Source of the DNA: CATQHL01 sp965204655
Lineage (GTDB): Bacteria > Actinomycetota > Acidimicrobiia > Acidimicrobiales > CATQHL01
Assembly: GCA_965204655.1 (NCBI GenBank)
Contig: OZ241998.1
Span: 806,001 to 870,000, forward strand
DNA length: 64,000 bases
Direction: 5' to 3'
Positions 25,352-34,862 of this stretch are shown here, piece by piece. Numbering within the stretch: position 1 is the stretch's first letter; each line of letters begins with the position of its first letter. The position numbers were made by a program, and so were the translations under genes. Below the pieces are notes generated by a model. The model ran no database searches, was not told the DNA's origin, and saw nothing but the letters and a program-made list of their open reading frames with translations.

Positions 25352-26782
25352 TCAAGTCCACTCTAGAGGAAAACTGTCGGAGTTCCTTAGACGCTTGAGC
25401 TGTTCTTCAAAATCCAGGTGGCTAGACGGGCGGGAGGACTGAGCCGATTTCTTCGCTGTTCCCGAGGGCTTCCTGGATTTTTTCTTCCCTCGGCGAGAGG
25501 TGCCCGACTTCCCGAGACGCTGCATCATCCGACGCGCTTCGGACAGGTTCTTCAGCAGGCTGGAAACCTCCCCGACCGAAGTTCCGCTGCCGTCGGCTAT
25601 CCGACGCCGCCGCGAGGCATCGATTATGGCGGGCTGCATTCGTTCATCTGGCGTCATGGAGCAGATCATCGCCTCGATTCGCTCCATCTTCCCGTCGCCG
25701 GAGAAATCGCTGTTACCCGCGCCCATGCCCGGCATGTAAGAGAGAACCCCCTCCATCCCCCCCATCTTCTTCAGTTGACGCATTTGCGCGAGAAAGTCAT
25801 CAAAAGTGAACTGACCCTTCATCATCCGCTGGGCCGCCTCTTCCTCCTTCTCGGAGTCGTAGGTCTGTTCGGCCCGCTCTAGGAGGGTCAGCATGTCCCC
25901 CATTCCGAGTATCCGTCCTGCCATGCGCTCCGGGTGGAAACGTTCCAGGTCAATCGGACGCTCTCCCGTGGAAACGAACACCACCCCGACGCCCAGGACG
26001 CTCTTCAACGAAAGCACAGCACCGCCTCGGGCGTCGCCGTCGAGCTTGGTGAGGATCAGCCCGTCGAGACCGAGGACGGAATGAAACGCCTCCCCCACCC
26101 TCACGGCCTCCTGGCCGGTCATTGCATCAAGCACCAGGAACTTATGATGCGGCGAGATCCCTTTGGAAATCCTGCCGATCTCCGCCATCAGGTCGTCGTC
26201 GGGGACTTGGCGGCCGGCGGTGTCGCAGATCAGGATGTCCCTGCCCAGACGCCGGGCCTCGCTCAGCCCCTCGCGGGCAACCTCTGCGGGGTCACCAGCG
26301 CTACTGAAGACGGGAGCGCCCACCTCCCGGCCCAGCACCTGCAACTGCTCCACAGCCGCGGGGCGAGTCAGGTCGGCTCCCACTAACAGAGGGTTGCGCC
26401 CCTGCTTTTGAAACCAGAGGGCCATCTTGGCAGCCGCCGTCGTCTTCCCAGAACCCTGCAGCCCCGCCAGCAGGACGACCGTAGGGGGACGGGAGGCGTA
26501 GGTGATCGCCGGCGCCTCCCCACCCAGGATGTTCGTGAGTTCAGCATGAACGATCTTCAGCACGTGCTGCGCTGGGTTGAGCGCCTTGTGAAGGTCGGTC
26601 TTCAGGGAGCGGGCGCGTACCCGCTCCTTGAACGTAGACACCACGTCTACCGCTGCGTCCGCATCCAGCAGGGCGCGGCGGATCTGATCCAGAGCTTCGT
26701 CCACGTCGGCAGGGCGCAGCCTGGGGCGCCGGCGCAGTGCGGTAAAAACCTCCTCTAAACGGCCGGACAGCGATTCGAACAT
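25352..26782 (-). CDS. ffh: Signal recognition particle protein Ffh
   Basis: 476 residues. SRP GTPase that targets membrane and secreted proteins. The N domain is followed by the G domain with GLQGSGKTT (about 103-111), DTAGRQ, TKLDGDARGG and STGERPIDLERF. The Met-rich M domain includes the GMGDMLTLLERAE and PGMGAGNSD segments and the SRP-RNA-binding region RRRRIADGSGTSV. A basic C-terminal tail (RRGKKKSRKPSG) ends the protein. It begins 2 bases after the ftsY stop, pairing SRP with its receptor. Confidence 0.97.
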   Translation of the reverse strand: MFESLSGRLEEVFTALRRRPRLRPADVDEALDQIRRALLDADAAVDVVSTFKERVRARSLKTDLHKALNPAQHVLKIVHAELTNILGGEAPAITYASRPPTVVLLAGLQGSGKTTAAAKMALWFQKQGRNPLLVGADLTRPAAVEQLQVLGREVGAPVFSSAGDPAEVAREGLSEARRLGRDILICDTAGRQVPDDDLMAEIGRISKGISPHHKFLVLDAMTGQEAVRVGEAFHSVLGLDGLILTKLDGDARGGAVLSLKSVLGVGVVFVSTGERPIDLERFHPERMAGRILGMGDMLTLLERAEQTYDSEKEEEAAQRMMKGQFTFDDFLAQMRQLKKMGGMEGVLSYMPGMGAGNSDFSGDGKMERIEAMICSMTPDERMQPAIIDASRRRRIADGSGTSVGEVSSLLKNLSEARRMMQRLGKSGTSRRGKKKSRKPSGTAKKSAQSSRPSSHLDFEEQLKRLRNSDSFPLEWT

Positions 26783-26784
26783 GC

Positions 26785-27759
26785 TCAGGCCTCCACTCCG
26801 AGCAGGGCGGAGGCGAATTCCTTCTCGTTGAAGGGCGCCAAGTCTTCCGGCCTCTCCCCCAGTCCTACCAACTTGACGCGCAGGTTCAGACTGCTCTCCA
26901 CCCCCAGCACTACGCCGCCCTTGGCGGATCCGTCCAACTTAGTGAGCACCGCACCGGTCACACCCACCGCCTCGCCGAAGCCCCGCGCCTGCGCAAGGGA
27001 GTTCTGCCCCCCTACCGCATCGAGGACGAGCAAGACCTCGCACAAACGTCCGGACGCCTTGGCAGCGACTTTCCGGATCTTGGCGAGTTCGGCCATGAGG
27101 TTGTGATTGGAATGCAGCCTCCCTGCGGTGTCAGCCAACACGAGATCAGCACCCGCCGAACGGGCGTGTTCGATGGCGTCGAACACGACGGACGCCGGGT
27201 CACCCCCCTGCTGTCCGACCACGATCCCCGCCCCGGTGCGTTTCGCCCAAGCCTGCAGCTGCTCCACCGCGGCTGCTCTGAACGTGTCGCCGGCAGCCAT
27301 TACCACCTTCCGACCCGCTTCGACCTCAGCGTGGGCGAGCTTGCCGATTGTGGTCGTCTTGCCTGAACCGTTCACTCCCACGAACATCCAGACTGCGGGC
27401 GAACCGGAACGATCCAGCGTTCTGCCTTCCGACCCCAGCAGGTCAACAATGGCTTCATACAGCAGACGGAGGAGGTCTGCCGGGTCGCAAATCTTTCTCC
27501 GTGCGGCTTCCGACCGCAGAACCGACAAGAGGTGCTCAACGGCGTCAATTCCGACGTCTCCCGAAAGAAGGGAGCGCTCCAACAAGTCCCAGGTCTCTTC
27601 GTCAAAAACGTTGCGAGACAGAACTGCTGAAAGCCGCCCGGTGAAAGCCGCCCGAGCAATACCCAACCGCCCCCGCCAGTTTGGAACCGAGACGCCCTCA
27701 CGCACCTCTAACTCCGGAGTTGGCGCCTTTCGCCCCCTACTCCTCATTGAAGAGATCAC
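26785..27759 (-). CDS. ftsY: Signal recognition particle receptor FtsY
   Basis: 324 residues (313 from the end of the short lead). GTPase receptor of SRP. Motifs: GVNGSGKTTTIGKLA (about residue 121), DTAGRLHSN, LDAVGGQNSLAQ, TKLDGSAKGG and GLGERPEDLAPF. The acidic A domain of other FtsY proteins is nearly absent. The start is uncertain: Met1 (27759) or Met5 (27747), both overlapping the end of the protease gene upstream. Confidence 0.96.
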   Translation of the reverse strand: MISSMRSRGRKAPTPELEVREGVSVPNWRGRLGIARAAFTGRLSAVLSRNVFDEETWDLLERSLLSGDVGIDAVEHLLSVLRSEAARRKICDPADLLRLLYEAIVDLLGSEGRTLDRSGSPAVWMFVGVNGSGKTTTIGKLAHAEVEAGRKVVMAAGDTFRAAAVEQLQAWAKRTGAGIVVGQQGGDPASVVFDAIEHARSAGADLVLADTAGRLHSNHNLMAELAKIRKVAAKASGRLCEVLLVLDAVGGQNSLAQARGFGEAVGVTGAVLTKLDGSAKGGVVLGVESSLNLRVKLVGLGERPEDLAPFNEKEFASALLGVEA

Positions 27760-29185
27760 GCGAACTCAATGTGATTTCAAAGTTCCTGCGATCTCCGTCC
27801 CGCTCAACTTCAAGGTCAACCTCAGTACCGACTTTCTCCAGTCTGAGGATTGAAACGAGGTCCTCTATGGACTTGACAGGTAAGCCGTCCACTGCGACGA
27901 TCAGGTCACCCACACGCAGCCCGGCGAGATCGGCCGGAGCTCCCTCCACCACCGTCATGACCTCCGCTCCGGGGTGACCTAAATTAGGTGTACCTCCGGT
28001 GATTCCTATGAAACCGGACTGCAGATCCTCTCCCTCAATAATGAGATCGCCGATCTTCTCAACCACCTCTATAGGTATCGCGAACCCCAGTCCGTCGTTG
28101 CCGCCGCTTGCGGAGACGATGGCCACGTTCATGCCGATGACCCGTCCTTGGGAATCGGCCAAGGCCCCACCGCTGTCACCGAAGTTGATCTCCGAACTCG
28201 TCTGGATCATCCCAACGGTCGGGATAATCCTGGCGGGATCGCTGGACGACCTGGGAACGCGCCCCACAGCGCTGACTATGCCGCTGGTAACTCCGTTTTC
28301 AAGCCCGTAGGGGCTTCCCGCTGCCACTGCGACCTGGCCGACTTTGACCGTGGAAAGGCTTGCAAACTCCGCAACGGCGAAAGGCTGGTCGGTCTGGATC
28401 TTGACCACCCCCACGTCGTATTCGGCATTGGCTCCGAGGACTTCCCCTTCCACCTTAAAACCGCTGTGAAGCCTGACCACCACGGAATCTGCGTCATCGA
28501 GGACGTGGGCGGCTGTGTAGATGTGCCCATCAGACTTGTAGATGATTCCAGAACCCTGCCCCGTATCGGTTTCGATCGTCACTACTGCAGGGAGAACTCG
28601 TTCCGCCACAGCGACCAAAGGGTCTGGGTTTGAAAGCGCTGTCGGCGCTATCTGGCTGCCGGCGGCGCCGGCAACTCCCTCCTCCGTCGGCACATCCAAC
28701 GGAGCAACCGTCACCGCAGTGGCCTGATTCGAATCGACGATGGCCGGCTGAGTGAGGGATTCCGGTGTCGTCTCCGCAACAGGCTGCGCAGTGCTGTTAG
28801 ATCGGTCGTTGATGACCGATAAGAAGGCTGCGACCGCCATAAGCATCAGCGACAACACGCCTAGACCGATGAGTGCCTGCTTGAGGAGGCCGCTTCCGAA
28901 GCCTTCTCCACGCCGGGGCCTTCTGCTTTTGGAAGAAACTCGACCGCGTCGGTTCAACATGTTCGATTCGGCGGAAGCCCTGCCCTGCCCCGAAGCAAGA
29001 GGGGTATGCGGAGCAGCGGAGGCGGCCTCGTCGAGGAAACCAGGCACCTGCGGGGGCTGCCCGGGGTTTGACCAGATCTCAGACGATGGCTTCGATGCCC
29101 GAGCCGAGGCAGCCTCTTCTGAAGTCGGCAAGAACCAGTCCTTCTGCCCGCGATACCGACCTTCCCGAGGTTGCCCCGTCTCCAC
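27737..29185 (-). CDS. HtrA/DegP-like membrane-anchored serine protease with PDZ domain
   Basis: 482 residues. Order: a cytoplasmic N-terminal part (1-100, Pro/Ser-rich then a basic RRGRVSSKSRRPRRG segment), one membrane helix (about 103-125), a low-complexity linker, a trypsin-like domain with His227 (YTAAHVLDD), Asp257 (EYDVGVVKI) and Ser338 (INFGDSGGALAD), and a PDZ domain (about 385-475, GAPADLAGLRVGDLIVAVDG). The triad is complete. Quality control of proteins outside the membrane is the family role. Its stop overlaps ftsY. Confidence 0.94.
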   Translation of the reverse strand: METGQPREGRYRGQKDWFLPTSEEAASARASKPSSEIWSNPGQPPQVPGFLDEAASAAPHTPLASGQGRASAESNMLNRRGRVSSKSRRPRRGEGFGSGLLKQALIGLGVLSLMLMAVAAFLSVINDRSNSTAQPVAETTPESLTQPAIVDSNQATAVTVAPLDVPTEEGVAGAAGSQIAPTALSNPDPLVAVAERVLPAVVTIETDTGQGSGIIYKSDGHIYTAAHVLDDADSVVVRLHSGFKVEGEVLGANAEYDVGVVKIQTDQPFAVAEFASLSTVKVGQVAVAAGSPYGLENGVTSGIVSAVGRVPRSSSDPARIIPTVGMIQTSSEINFGDSGGALADSQGRVIGMNVAIVSASGGNDGLGFAIPIEVVEKIGDLIIEGEDLQSGFIGITGGTPNLGHPGAEVMTVVEGAPADLAGLRVGDLIVAVDGLPVKSIEDLVSILRLEKVGTEVDLEVERDGDRRNFEITLSSRDLFNEE

Positions 29186-29280
29186 GCCCCCATGCTATCT
29201 GCTGCGTACGACAGACTGAGACTGGAGGCTGCATGAGCGGCTCACGAACCCGCCTTCATGCCAAACTCGCCCGACCGGTA

Positions 29281-32200
29281 TCAGCCGACGCTCGACAGCG
29301 GAGCCGGCGCAGCCCTTCTCAACTCTCCGCTCGGACGCTCCGAAACCACCCTCGATCCCCCGCCCGAGGGCATCGAAACCCCTAAAAGGCAGTCAGCCAC
29401 CTCCATCGTGCGTTTCTGATGCGAAATCATCAGCAACTGCACCTCGCTGCGAAACTCTCCTGTAAGGCGCAGGAAGCGGCAAAGGTTGGCGTCGTCGAGA
29501 GCAGCGTCGACCTCATCAAGCACAAAGAACGGGGAGTTCTGCGAGCGCAGCAGGGCAAACACCAAGGCCATCGCCGTCAGCGAGCGTTCCCCTCCTGAGA
29601 GGAGGGCGAGGCGGCGCATGTACTTACCACCCGGGCGCGCTTCGATTTCTACCCCGGATTCCAGGGGATCGTCGGGTTCGGTAAGACGAAGCCTTCCCGT
29701 CCCGCCTTCAAACAGGGTGGAAAAGCACTGCTCAAAAGCCTCCGCCACCTTCTCGTAGAAGTCAGAAAAAACCTTCACAATATCGGCGTCAATCGCCCTG
29801 ATCACCTTCTTCAGTTCTCTCTTGCCGTCGCGGACGTCGTCCACCTGCGAACTCAGGAAGTCGTGATGACCGCTCAAGGATGCGTACTCCCTCTCGGCTA
29901 GAGGGTTGATCTCGCCAATACGGCTCAGCAACCGCTCGATCTCCCGAATCCTCCGTTGAGCGTTCACGCCCTCTGGCAGTTCAGGGGGAGGCATCCCCGC
30001 CGCGGCAGCGGGATCGCAGTCGTGCTGGGCGTGCAGCGTTTCGGCCAGGGATTCGCAGCGCACGCTCAACTCCGATTCGGTGCGCTCGGCCGCGAGCAGC
30101 CTCTCTACTAAATCGGCTGCCTCCTGAAGCAACCGGTTGCGACGGAGGCGTTCGGTTTCGAGCGAGCGCAGACGCTCCCGGGAGAAATGCGCTAAACGGC
30201 TCTGCAGAGTCCGCATGCGTTCCAAGTTCAGACGCAGCGAGCGCTCCTTACGAATGAGGCGCTCCCGCAACGCACCGAAGGCAGTGATTCTCTCCTCGTC
30301 GGCAGACGCCCGAGAAGACCCAAAGGTTCTTCCGTGTTCCTCAAGGCGCAAGTCGATCTCAGCAAGGCGTTTGCCGAACAGGCTCCGGCGAGTCTCCCTC
30401 TCGGCTAGGCGCACGGCCAACTCCTTTTGCCTATTGGACATCTCGGCGGTTTCGTCAGCGAGCGCCCGCATCTCTGCTTCGGCTTCCTTCCGGGCAGAGT
30501 TTTCCAGGCTTCGGCGCTCCTCCAAGCGCTCCGAAAGGCTGCCTACTTCTTCCCGCAATCTCTCCAAGCCCGAGCGCGTCGACGCCAGCCGTCCGGTCGT
30601 TTCTTCGAGTTCCGGCTGCAGAGCCGCCAACCTTCCCTCTACCGAACTCGTCCGCTCCCTGACCTCCGCATCCCGCCTGTTGGCTTCTTCTAGAGCTGCC
30701 TCGGCGGCAGCGGAAGCGTCTGCGCAACGGAGGGCTTCAGCAGCCGCCGCGGAGAGCTTCCGCTGCTTGTCGGCCAAGTCCAACTCGGCCTCTGCCAAGG
30801 ATTCGCTTATCTCCGACTCCTCCCAGCCTCCCCAGCGCGCCCCAGCCCCGGAGCCAAGGCGCCACCCCCGGGCGGAGAGACAGTCGCCCTGACGCGTCAC
30901 GAACACCGACTCGGGGTGGACGGCAAGGGCTTCCGCGGCCTGCGACCAGTCGTCTACCACAGAGACGCCCCCGAGGATCATCTCCGCCAACCCCTCCACC
31001 TTCCCCTCGGAGACCCGCACATGCTCCTTCAAGGACTCCCCCACGGACGGGCGGCTGCGGGAAGCAACCGGAAGGACAGGAAGGACAACCCCGCCGACGC
31101 CTTCCCTCTTCAAAGCTTCAAAAACCTCTCGGGCGGCATCCGCACCCTCAACCACCAAAGCAGAAGTAAATTCCCCGACGGCCGCCTCGAACGCCTCTTC
31201 CCAACCAGTCTCCGGAGACAGCAAATCTCCCAGGATTCCCTCCAAGCCGTTCAAGGAAGCGAGAAACTCAGGATCAAGACCGGCGGTCACAGGCCGAGCC
31301 TTAGAGAGGGCTTCAGATCGGGAGCGCCAGAGCGCCAACTCGATCCTGGCCTCGTTCACCTGCCTCAGAGCCTCGGATTCGGCGGCCTGGGCTGACTCGC
31401 AGCGGGCAACTTCCGCTTCTCTAGCGACCGAAGCAGCGCTCATCTTGTCCCGCAACTCGGCTGAGCATGCAACTAAACGTTCCCGCTCTTCAGAAGCGTC
31501 CCTGCACTGCCCCCTGATTGTCTCGCACCTGTCCCGCAGAACGGCTTCCTCAGCCTCGGTGGAGCGCAGAACCTCAGACAAGGCCGCCGACTTCGCCTCC
31601 AGAGCCCTCGCGTCCGATACGGCGGAATCAACGAGGGTGCGCTCGTTGCGACTGCGCTCAAAGCCCGTTCGTCTTTCCGTCAACTCAGCAGACGCCGCTT
31701 CCAGACCGGCTATCTCCCCCCGCAGGTTCTCCGCCTCAGCGTCTTCGCCCTCCAGGGCGTCGCGCAGTTTCTCTGCTTCCGCCGTCAGAACCGAGAGAAC
31801 GTCCTTGGACAACGCAGCCTGCCGACGCTGCTCCAAGACGGCCAGTCTCCGCGTCAACGACCTTTCAACGTCGCCTAGCAACCCCAGCAGGCGCCCCGAG
31901 CGCTCCAAGGAACGGGTCAACTCCACCGGAGAGGACTCCGCCAACTTCCTCTCGGCGTCCGCGATCTCCTTCTCCAGAACCTCCGAGTGCCTGATACGAG
32001 CGGAACGAAGGTCGGCGAGGTCGCGTCTATGAGCGGCGGCCTTCCGGCGGCGGTCGTTCAACACCCGAAACTCCTCGGCCAAGACATAGACCCTGAGACG
32101 TTCCAACTCGGCGGCCAGATCCCCGTGCCGCCGGGCAGCCTCCGCCTGTTCCTCCAGCGGCTTCAACTGCCTGCGAACCTCTCGCAACTGATCGCCCAGG

Positions 32201-32769
32201 CGGACAAGATTGGCCTCGGCGGCGGCCAGGCGTCGCAGAGCCTTCTCCTTCCTCAGCCTGAAAGCCGAGACTCCCGCCGCCTCTTCCAGGATGGCTCGGC
32301 GTTCGGTGGGCTTAGCCACGAGCATGGCGTCTATACGGCCCTGCGAGACGATCACGTGCCGATGCCTGCCCACACCCGCCGCCGCCAGAAGTTCAGCGAT
32401 GTCAACTAGCCGAGCGGGAGTTCCGTTGATGGCGTAACTGCTCTCGCCGCTGCGGAACAGCGAGCGCGAGAGCGCCACTTCCGGAAAATCAATGGGCAGA
32501 CGCCCGTCTTCGTTCCCCAACGTCAGCGTGACCTCCGCCCGGCCCAGGGGAGGTCTATCCGGGCTGCCAGAGAAGATGACGTCCTGCATCTGGTCAGAGC
32601 GCATGCTGGTGGGCGACTGCGACCCCAGAACCCAGGAGATGGACTCCACGATGTTGGACTTCCCTGTGCCGTTGGGCCCGACCACGACAGTGAGGCCGGG
32701 ATCAAAGTCAACGACCGTCGTCTCAGCAAACGACTTGAACCCCTTCAAAGTGACGGACTTCAGGAACAC
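29281..32769 (-). CDS. smc: Chromosome segregation protein SMC
   Basis: 1162 residues, a normal SMC length. The N-terminal ATPase half has Walker A GPNGTGKS (31-38); long coiled coils flank a central hinge (about 500-640); the C-terminal half has the ABC signature LSGGERSLTAMALVFALLR and Walker B FFVLDEVDAALDDAN. Works with ScpA/ScpB (not in the window) in chromosome compaction. The start MFLKSVTLKGFKSFAE is canonical. 95 gene-free bases separate it from the protease gene. Confidence 0.97.
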   Translation of the reverse strand: MFLKSVTLKGFKSFAETTVVDFDPGLTVVVGPNGTGKSNIVESISWVLGSQSPTSMRSDQMQDVIFSGSPDRPPLGRAEVTLTLGNEDGRLPIDFPEVALSRSLFRSGESSYAINGTPARLVDIAELLAAAGVGRHRHVIVSQGRIDAMLVAKPTERRAILEEAAGVSAFRLRKEKALRRLAAAEANLVRLGDQLREVRRQLKPLEEQAEAARRHGDLAAELERLRVYVLAEEFRVLNDRRRKAAAHRRDLADLRSARIRHSEVLEKEIADAERKLAESSPVELTRSLERSGRLLGLLGDVERSLTRRLAVLEQRRQAALSKDVLSVLTAEAEKLRDALEGEDAEAENLRGEIAGLEAASAELTERRTGFERSRNERTLVDSAVSDARALEAKSAALSEVLRSTEAEEAVLRDRCETIRGQCRDASEERERLVACSAELRDKMSAASVAREAEVARCESAQAAESEALRQVNEARIELALWRSRSEALSKARPVTAGLDPEFLASLNGLEGILGDLLSPETGWEEAFEAAVGEFTSALVVEGADAAREVFEALKREGVGGVVLPVLPVASRSRPSVGESLKEHVRVSEGKVEGLAEMILGGVSVVDDWSQAAEALAVHPESVFVTRQGDCLSARGWRLGSGAGARWGGWEESEISESLAEAELDLADKQRKLSAAAAEALRCADASAAAEAALEEANRRDAEVRERTSSVEGRLAALQPELEETTGRLASTRSGLERLREEVGSLSERLEERRSLENSARKEAEAEMRALADETAEMSNRQKELAVRLAERETRRSLFGKRLAEIDLRLEEHGRTFGSSRASADEERITAFGALRERLIRKERSLRLNLERMRTLQSRLAHFSRERLRSLETERLRRNRLLQEAADLVERLLAAERTESELSVRCESLAETLHAQHDCDPAAAAGMPPPELPEGVNAQRRIREIERLLSRIGEINPLAEREYASLSGHHDFLSSQVDDVRDGKRELKKVIRAIDADIVKVFSDFYEKVAEAFEQCFSTLFEGGTGRLRLTEPDDPLESGVEIEARPGGKYMRRLALLSGGERSLTAMALVFALLRSQNSPFFVLDEVDAALDDANLCRFLRLTGEFRSEVQLLMISHQKRTMEVADCLLGVSMPSGGGSRVVSERPSGELRRAAPAPLSSVG

Positions 32770-32814
32770 GACGCAACCTGACTCACAAAAAACCCGACTA
32801 GCAGAGACCCCGGC

Positions 32815-33639
32815 TCACACCTGCGACTGCTCGCAATAGTAGGTCCAGCGGGTGCGGTGCTTGGTGCGCACGAGTTCGCGGCGGGAGCGGGGACTCAACT
32901 CTCCGTGCTTGCGAAACACACAGAGATGCTCCTGATACTGGCCGGGGGTGCCGTCGAGTGAGTAGAAATACTCCTTCTCAAGCGTGGTCCCCCGGTACTT
33001 GACCGCCTCGTTCAGGACTTCCACGATGGCGCGCCAGAGCCGGCGGCACTCCTGCGCATTCAAGGAATGCGTCACGCGGTCGTAGCGAAGCCCGGCCACG
33101 AAGAGAACCTCGTCGGAATAGATCTGACCCAGACCGATGACGTGTTTGCCGCTGCTGAGAAAATCCTTCAGCAGTTCAGGCTTGGAAGCCCGTATCCAGT
33201 TCGCAAAGTCCCTCCAGGACATATGGCTTTTCAGAGGATCCAACCTGCCTGCCTTCGTAGCAAAGGCCTGCTTGCGGGTGACTAGCCGTATCCGAGCACC
33301 CCTCTTGAAATCCAGCAGGCGAAGCTGGCCGTACTTCGTGAACTGCATGATCGCTTTGGTCTTCGGGTGTACCGCCTCCCGGTTGGAGTGCCGGCGAAGC
33401 TGCCCGCCAGACCCGAGAAAAATGGAGAGGATCTCCTCGTTATCAAAGCTCATCAGAAGCCTCAAATCCTGGCGTCCGACCGCCTTGACCTTGGCGTTCT
33501 CAAGACGCTGCCCGAAGGTCTCGTCGGAAGGCAGGGCGATGCGGTCGCTCATGATCTCAACGGACTTGACAGTCAGACGCCCGACTGCGTCGCGTTCCAG
33601 ATCCCGTTTCAACACCTCAACTTCAGGCAGGTGAATCAT
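32815..33639 (-). CDS. Fpg/Nei-family DNA glycosylase homologue with altered catalytic and zinc-finger residues
   Basis: 274 residues with overall Fpg (MutM) layout and in the usual place between rnc and smc. Key residues are changed. It starts M-I-H-L-P-E-V-E, where active Fpg enzymes start M-P-E-L-P-E, so catalytic Pro and Glu are Ile2 and His3. The beta-hairpin Lys (K57 in E. coli) aligns with Leu59 in AVGRQDLRLLM. Zinc-finger cysteines are mostly lost: positions align as Ser249, Ser252, Cys269, Ser272. The helix-2-turn-helix region (KHVIGLGQIYSDEVLFVAGL) is kept, so DNA binding may persist. No upstream start would restore Pro-Glu. Confidence 0.85.
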   Translation of the reverse strand: MIHLPEVEVLKRDLERDAVGRLTVKSVEIMSDRIALPSDETFGQRLENAKVKAVGRQDLRLLMSFDNEEILSIFLGSGGQLRRHSNREAVHPKTKAIMQFTKYGQLRLLDFKRGARIRLVTRKQAFATKAGRLDPLKSHMSWRDFANWIRASKPELLKDFLSSGKHVIGLGQIYSDEVLFVAGLRYDRVTHSLNAQECRRLWRAIVEVLNEAVKYRGTTLEKEYFYSLDGTPGQYQEHLCVFRKHGELSPRSRRELVRTKHRTRWTYYCEQSQV

Positions 33640-33705
33640 CGAATCCTCCGAGACTCCTCAAGAACCCCATTGTCGCGCGCATCTACACGACATCGGCGGA
33701 TTCCC

Positions 33706-34464
33706 TCAGCCCCTGCTCGGGGATTCCGACGACTCCCCCGCCATAGAAGCACGCCCGCCGGCAGGAGAGCCCCAAGATTTGACCGCCGACCGCGCCGCCT
33801 GCTGCTCCGCCTGTTTCTTGCTCCTCCCCTCGCCGACACCGCGGACGCGCCGCCGGACGCGCACCTTGGCGAAGTAGACCCTGTCGTGATCGGGGCCGGA
33901 GTAGGACACCTTGTAGGCGGGCTCAGCCCCTAGGTCTCGAGCCGCCATCTCCTGGAGAAGGGTCTTGTAGTCGTCGCCGCCCGGGTTCTTGCCCAGAGAA
34001 GCAAGGCGTCCGCCTAGTCCGCCTATCACTACCTTGCGAGCCGCCTCCAGACCTCCATCTAGGTACACGGCGGCGATCAACGCCTCTGCAGCGTCGGCCA
34101 GGATCGACTGCTTGCGCCGCCCACCGCTGCGCTCCTCGCTTCTTCCGAGCCGAAGGGCGCCCCCCAGGTCAATCCTGCGAGCCCAATCGGCGAGGGAATC
34201 CGAGGAGATAGCCCCAGCTTTGAGCTTGGCGAGTTGTCCAACCGGCATGGTTTCGTAATTCCCGTAGACGTGCTCCGCAATCACCATCCCCAGAATGGCG
34301 TCTCCGAGCAATTCCAGCCGCTCGTTTGACAAGAAAGCTAGAGCGCCCGGGTGCTCATGTTCGGAGACCCACGAACGATGCCGAAGCGCCAACTCCAAGA
34401 GTCCCGGATCGTCGAACTCATAGCCGATGCTGCCTGAGAGAGCGGCAGCGGCGGGGAGGTTCAC
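33706..34464 (-). CDS. rnc: Ribonuclease III
   Basis: 252 residues from a GTG at 34464 that overlaps the acpP stop (GTGA). The RNase III signature NERLELLGDAILG (about 47-59) and second metal-site region ADAAEALIAAVYLDGG are present. The double-stranded RNA-binding domain (YKTLLQEMAARDLGAEP...KKQAEQQAARSAV) is complete. A Ser/Gly-rich 20-residue tail ends the protein. Processes rRNA and structured RNAs. Confidence 0.96.
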   Translation of the reverse strand: MNLPAAAALSGSIGYEFDDPGLLELALRHRSWVSEHEHPGALAFLSNERLELLGDAILGMVIAEHVYGNYETMPVGQLAKLKAGAISSDSLADWARRIDLGGALRLGRSEERSGGRRKQSILADAAEALIAAVYLDGGLEAARKVVIGGLGGRLASLGKNPGGDDYKTLLQEMAARDLGAEPAYKVSYSGPDHDRVYFAKVRVRRRVRGVGEGRSKKQAEQQAARSAVKSWGSPAGGRASMAGESSESPSRG

Positions 34465-34754
34465 TCAGACAGGCGCGCCTCTACGTAGTCCACGGTGTCA
34501 CGCACCGTGCGCAGATCCTGTAGGTCTTCATCTTCAATGCGGAAACCCACCGTGCGTTCGCCGAACTCCTCCTCAAGCACTTCAACAAGTTCTATGAGGG
34601 CTAGCGAATCGGCGTCTAGGTCGTCCACGAACGAATGCCCCTCGGCTATCGTCGACGGATCGATCTCCAGGATGTCGGCAAGACGTTCTTTGATTAGTTC
34701 AAGAATTTCCGAGCGCGACATCGGAGTTTGAGAAACGTGAGTTTCTGCTGGCAA
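34461..34754 (-). CDS. acpP: Acyl carrier protein
   Basis: 97 residues from a TTG at 34754, chosen because AGGAGG lies 8 bases upstream (34763-34768). The ATG at 34721 has no Shine-Dalgarno and would give 86 residues. The phosphopantetheine attachment site is Ser50 in DDLDADSLALIELVEVLEE. An insertion near the C terminus (ERTVGFRIEDEDLQDLRTV) is slightly longer than in E. coli ACP. Lies between plsX and rnc, as in many bacteria, linking fatty-acid and phospholipid synthesis. Confidence 0.93.
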   Translation of the reverse strand: MPAETHVSQTPMSRSEILELIKERLADILEIDPSTIAEGHSFVDDLDADSLALIELVEVLEEEFGERTVGFRIEDEDLQDLRTVRDTVDYVEARLSE

Positions 34755-34862
34755 TCCCTCTTCCTCCTGTGGCTTTCTGTGCTGGCTTTCTGTGTTTACG
34801 TACCGCTCCGGCAAAGAACCGCCGACGGCTATTCAGGCTTCCGCCGAAGAGGCAGAAAGATT

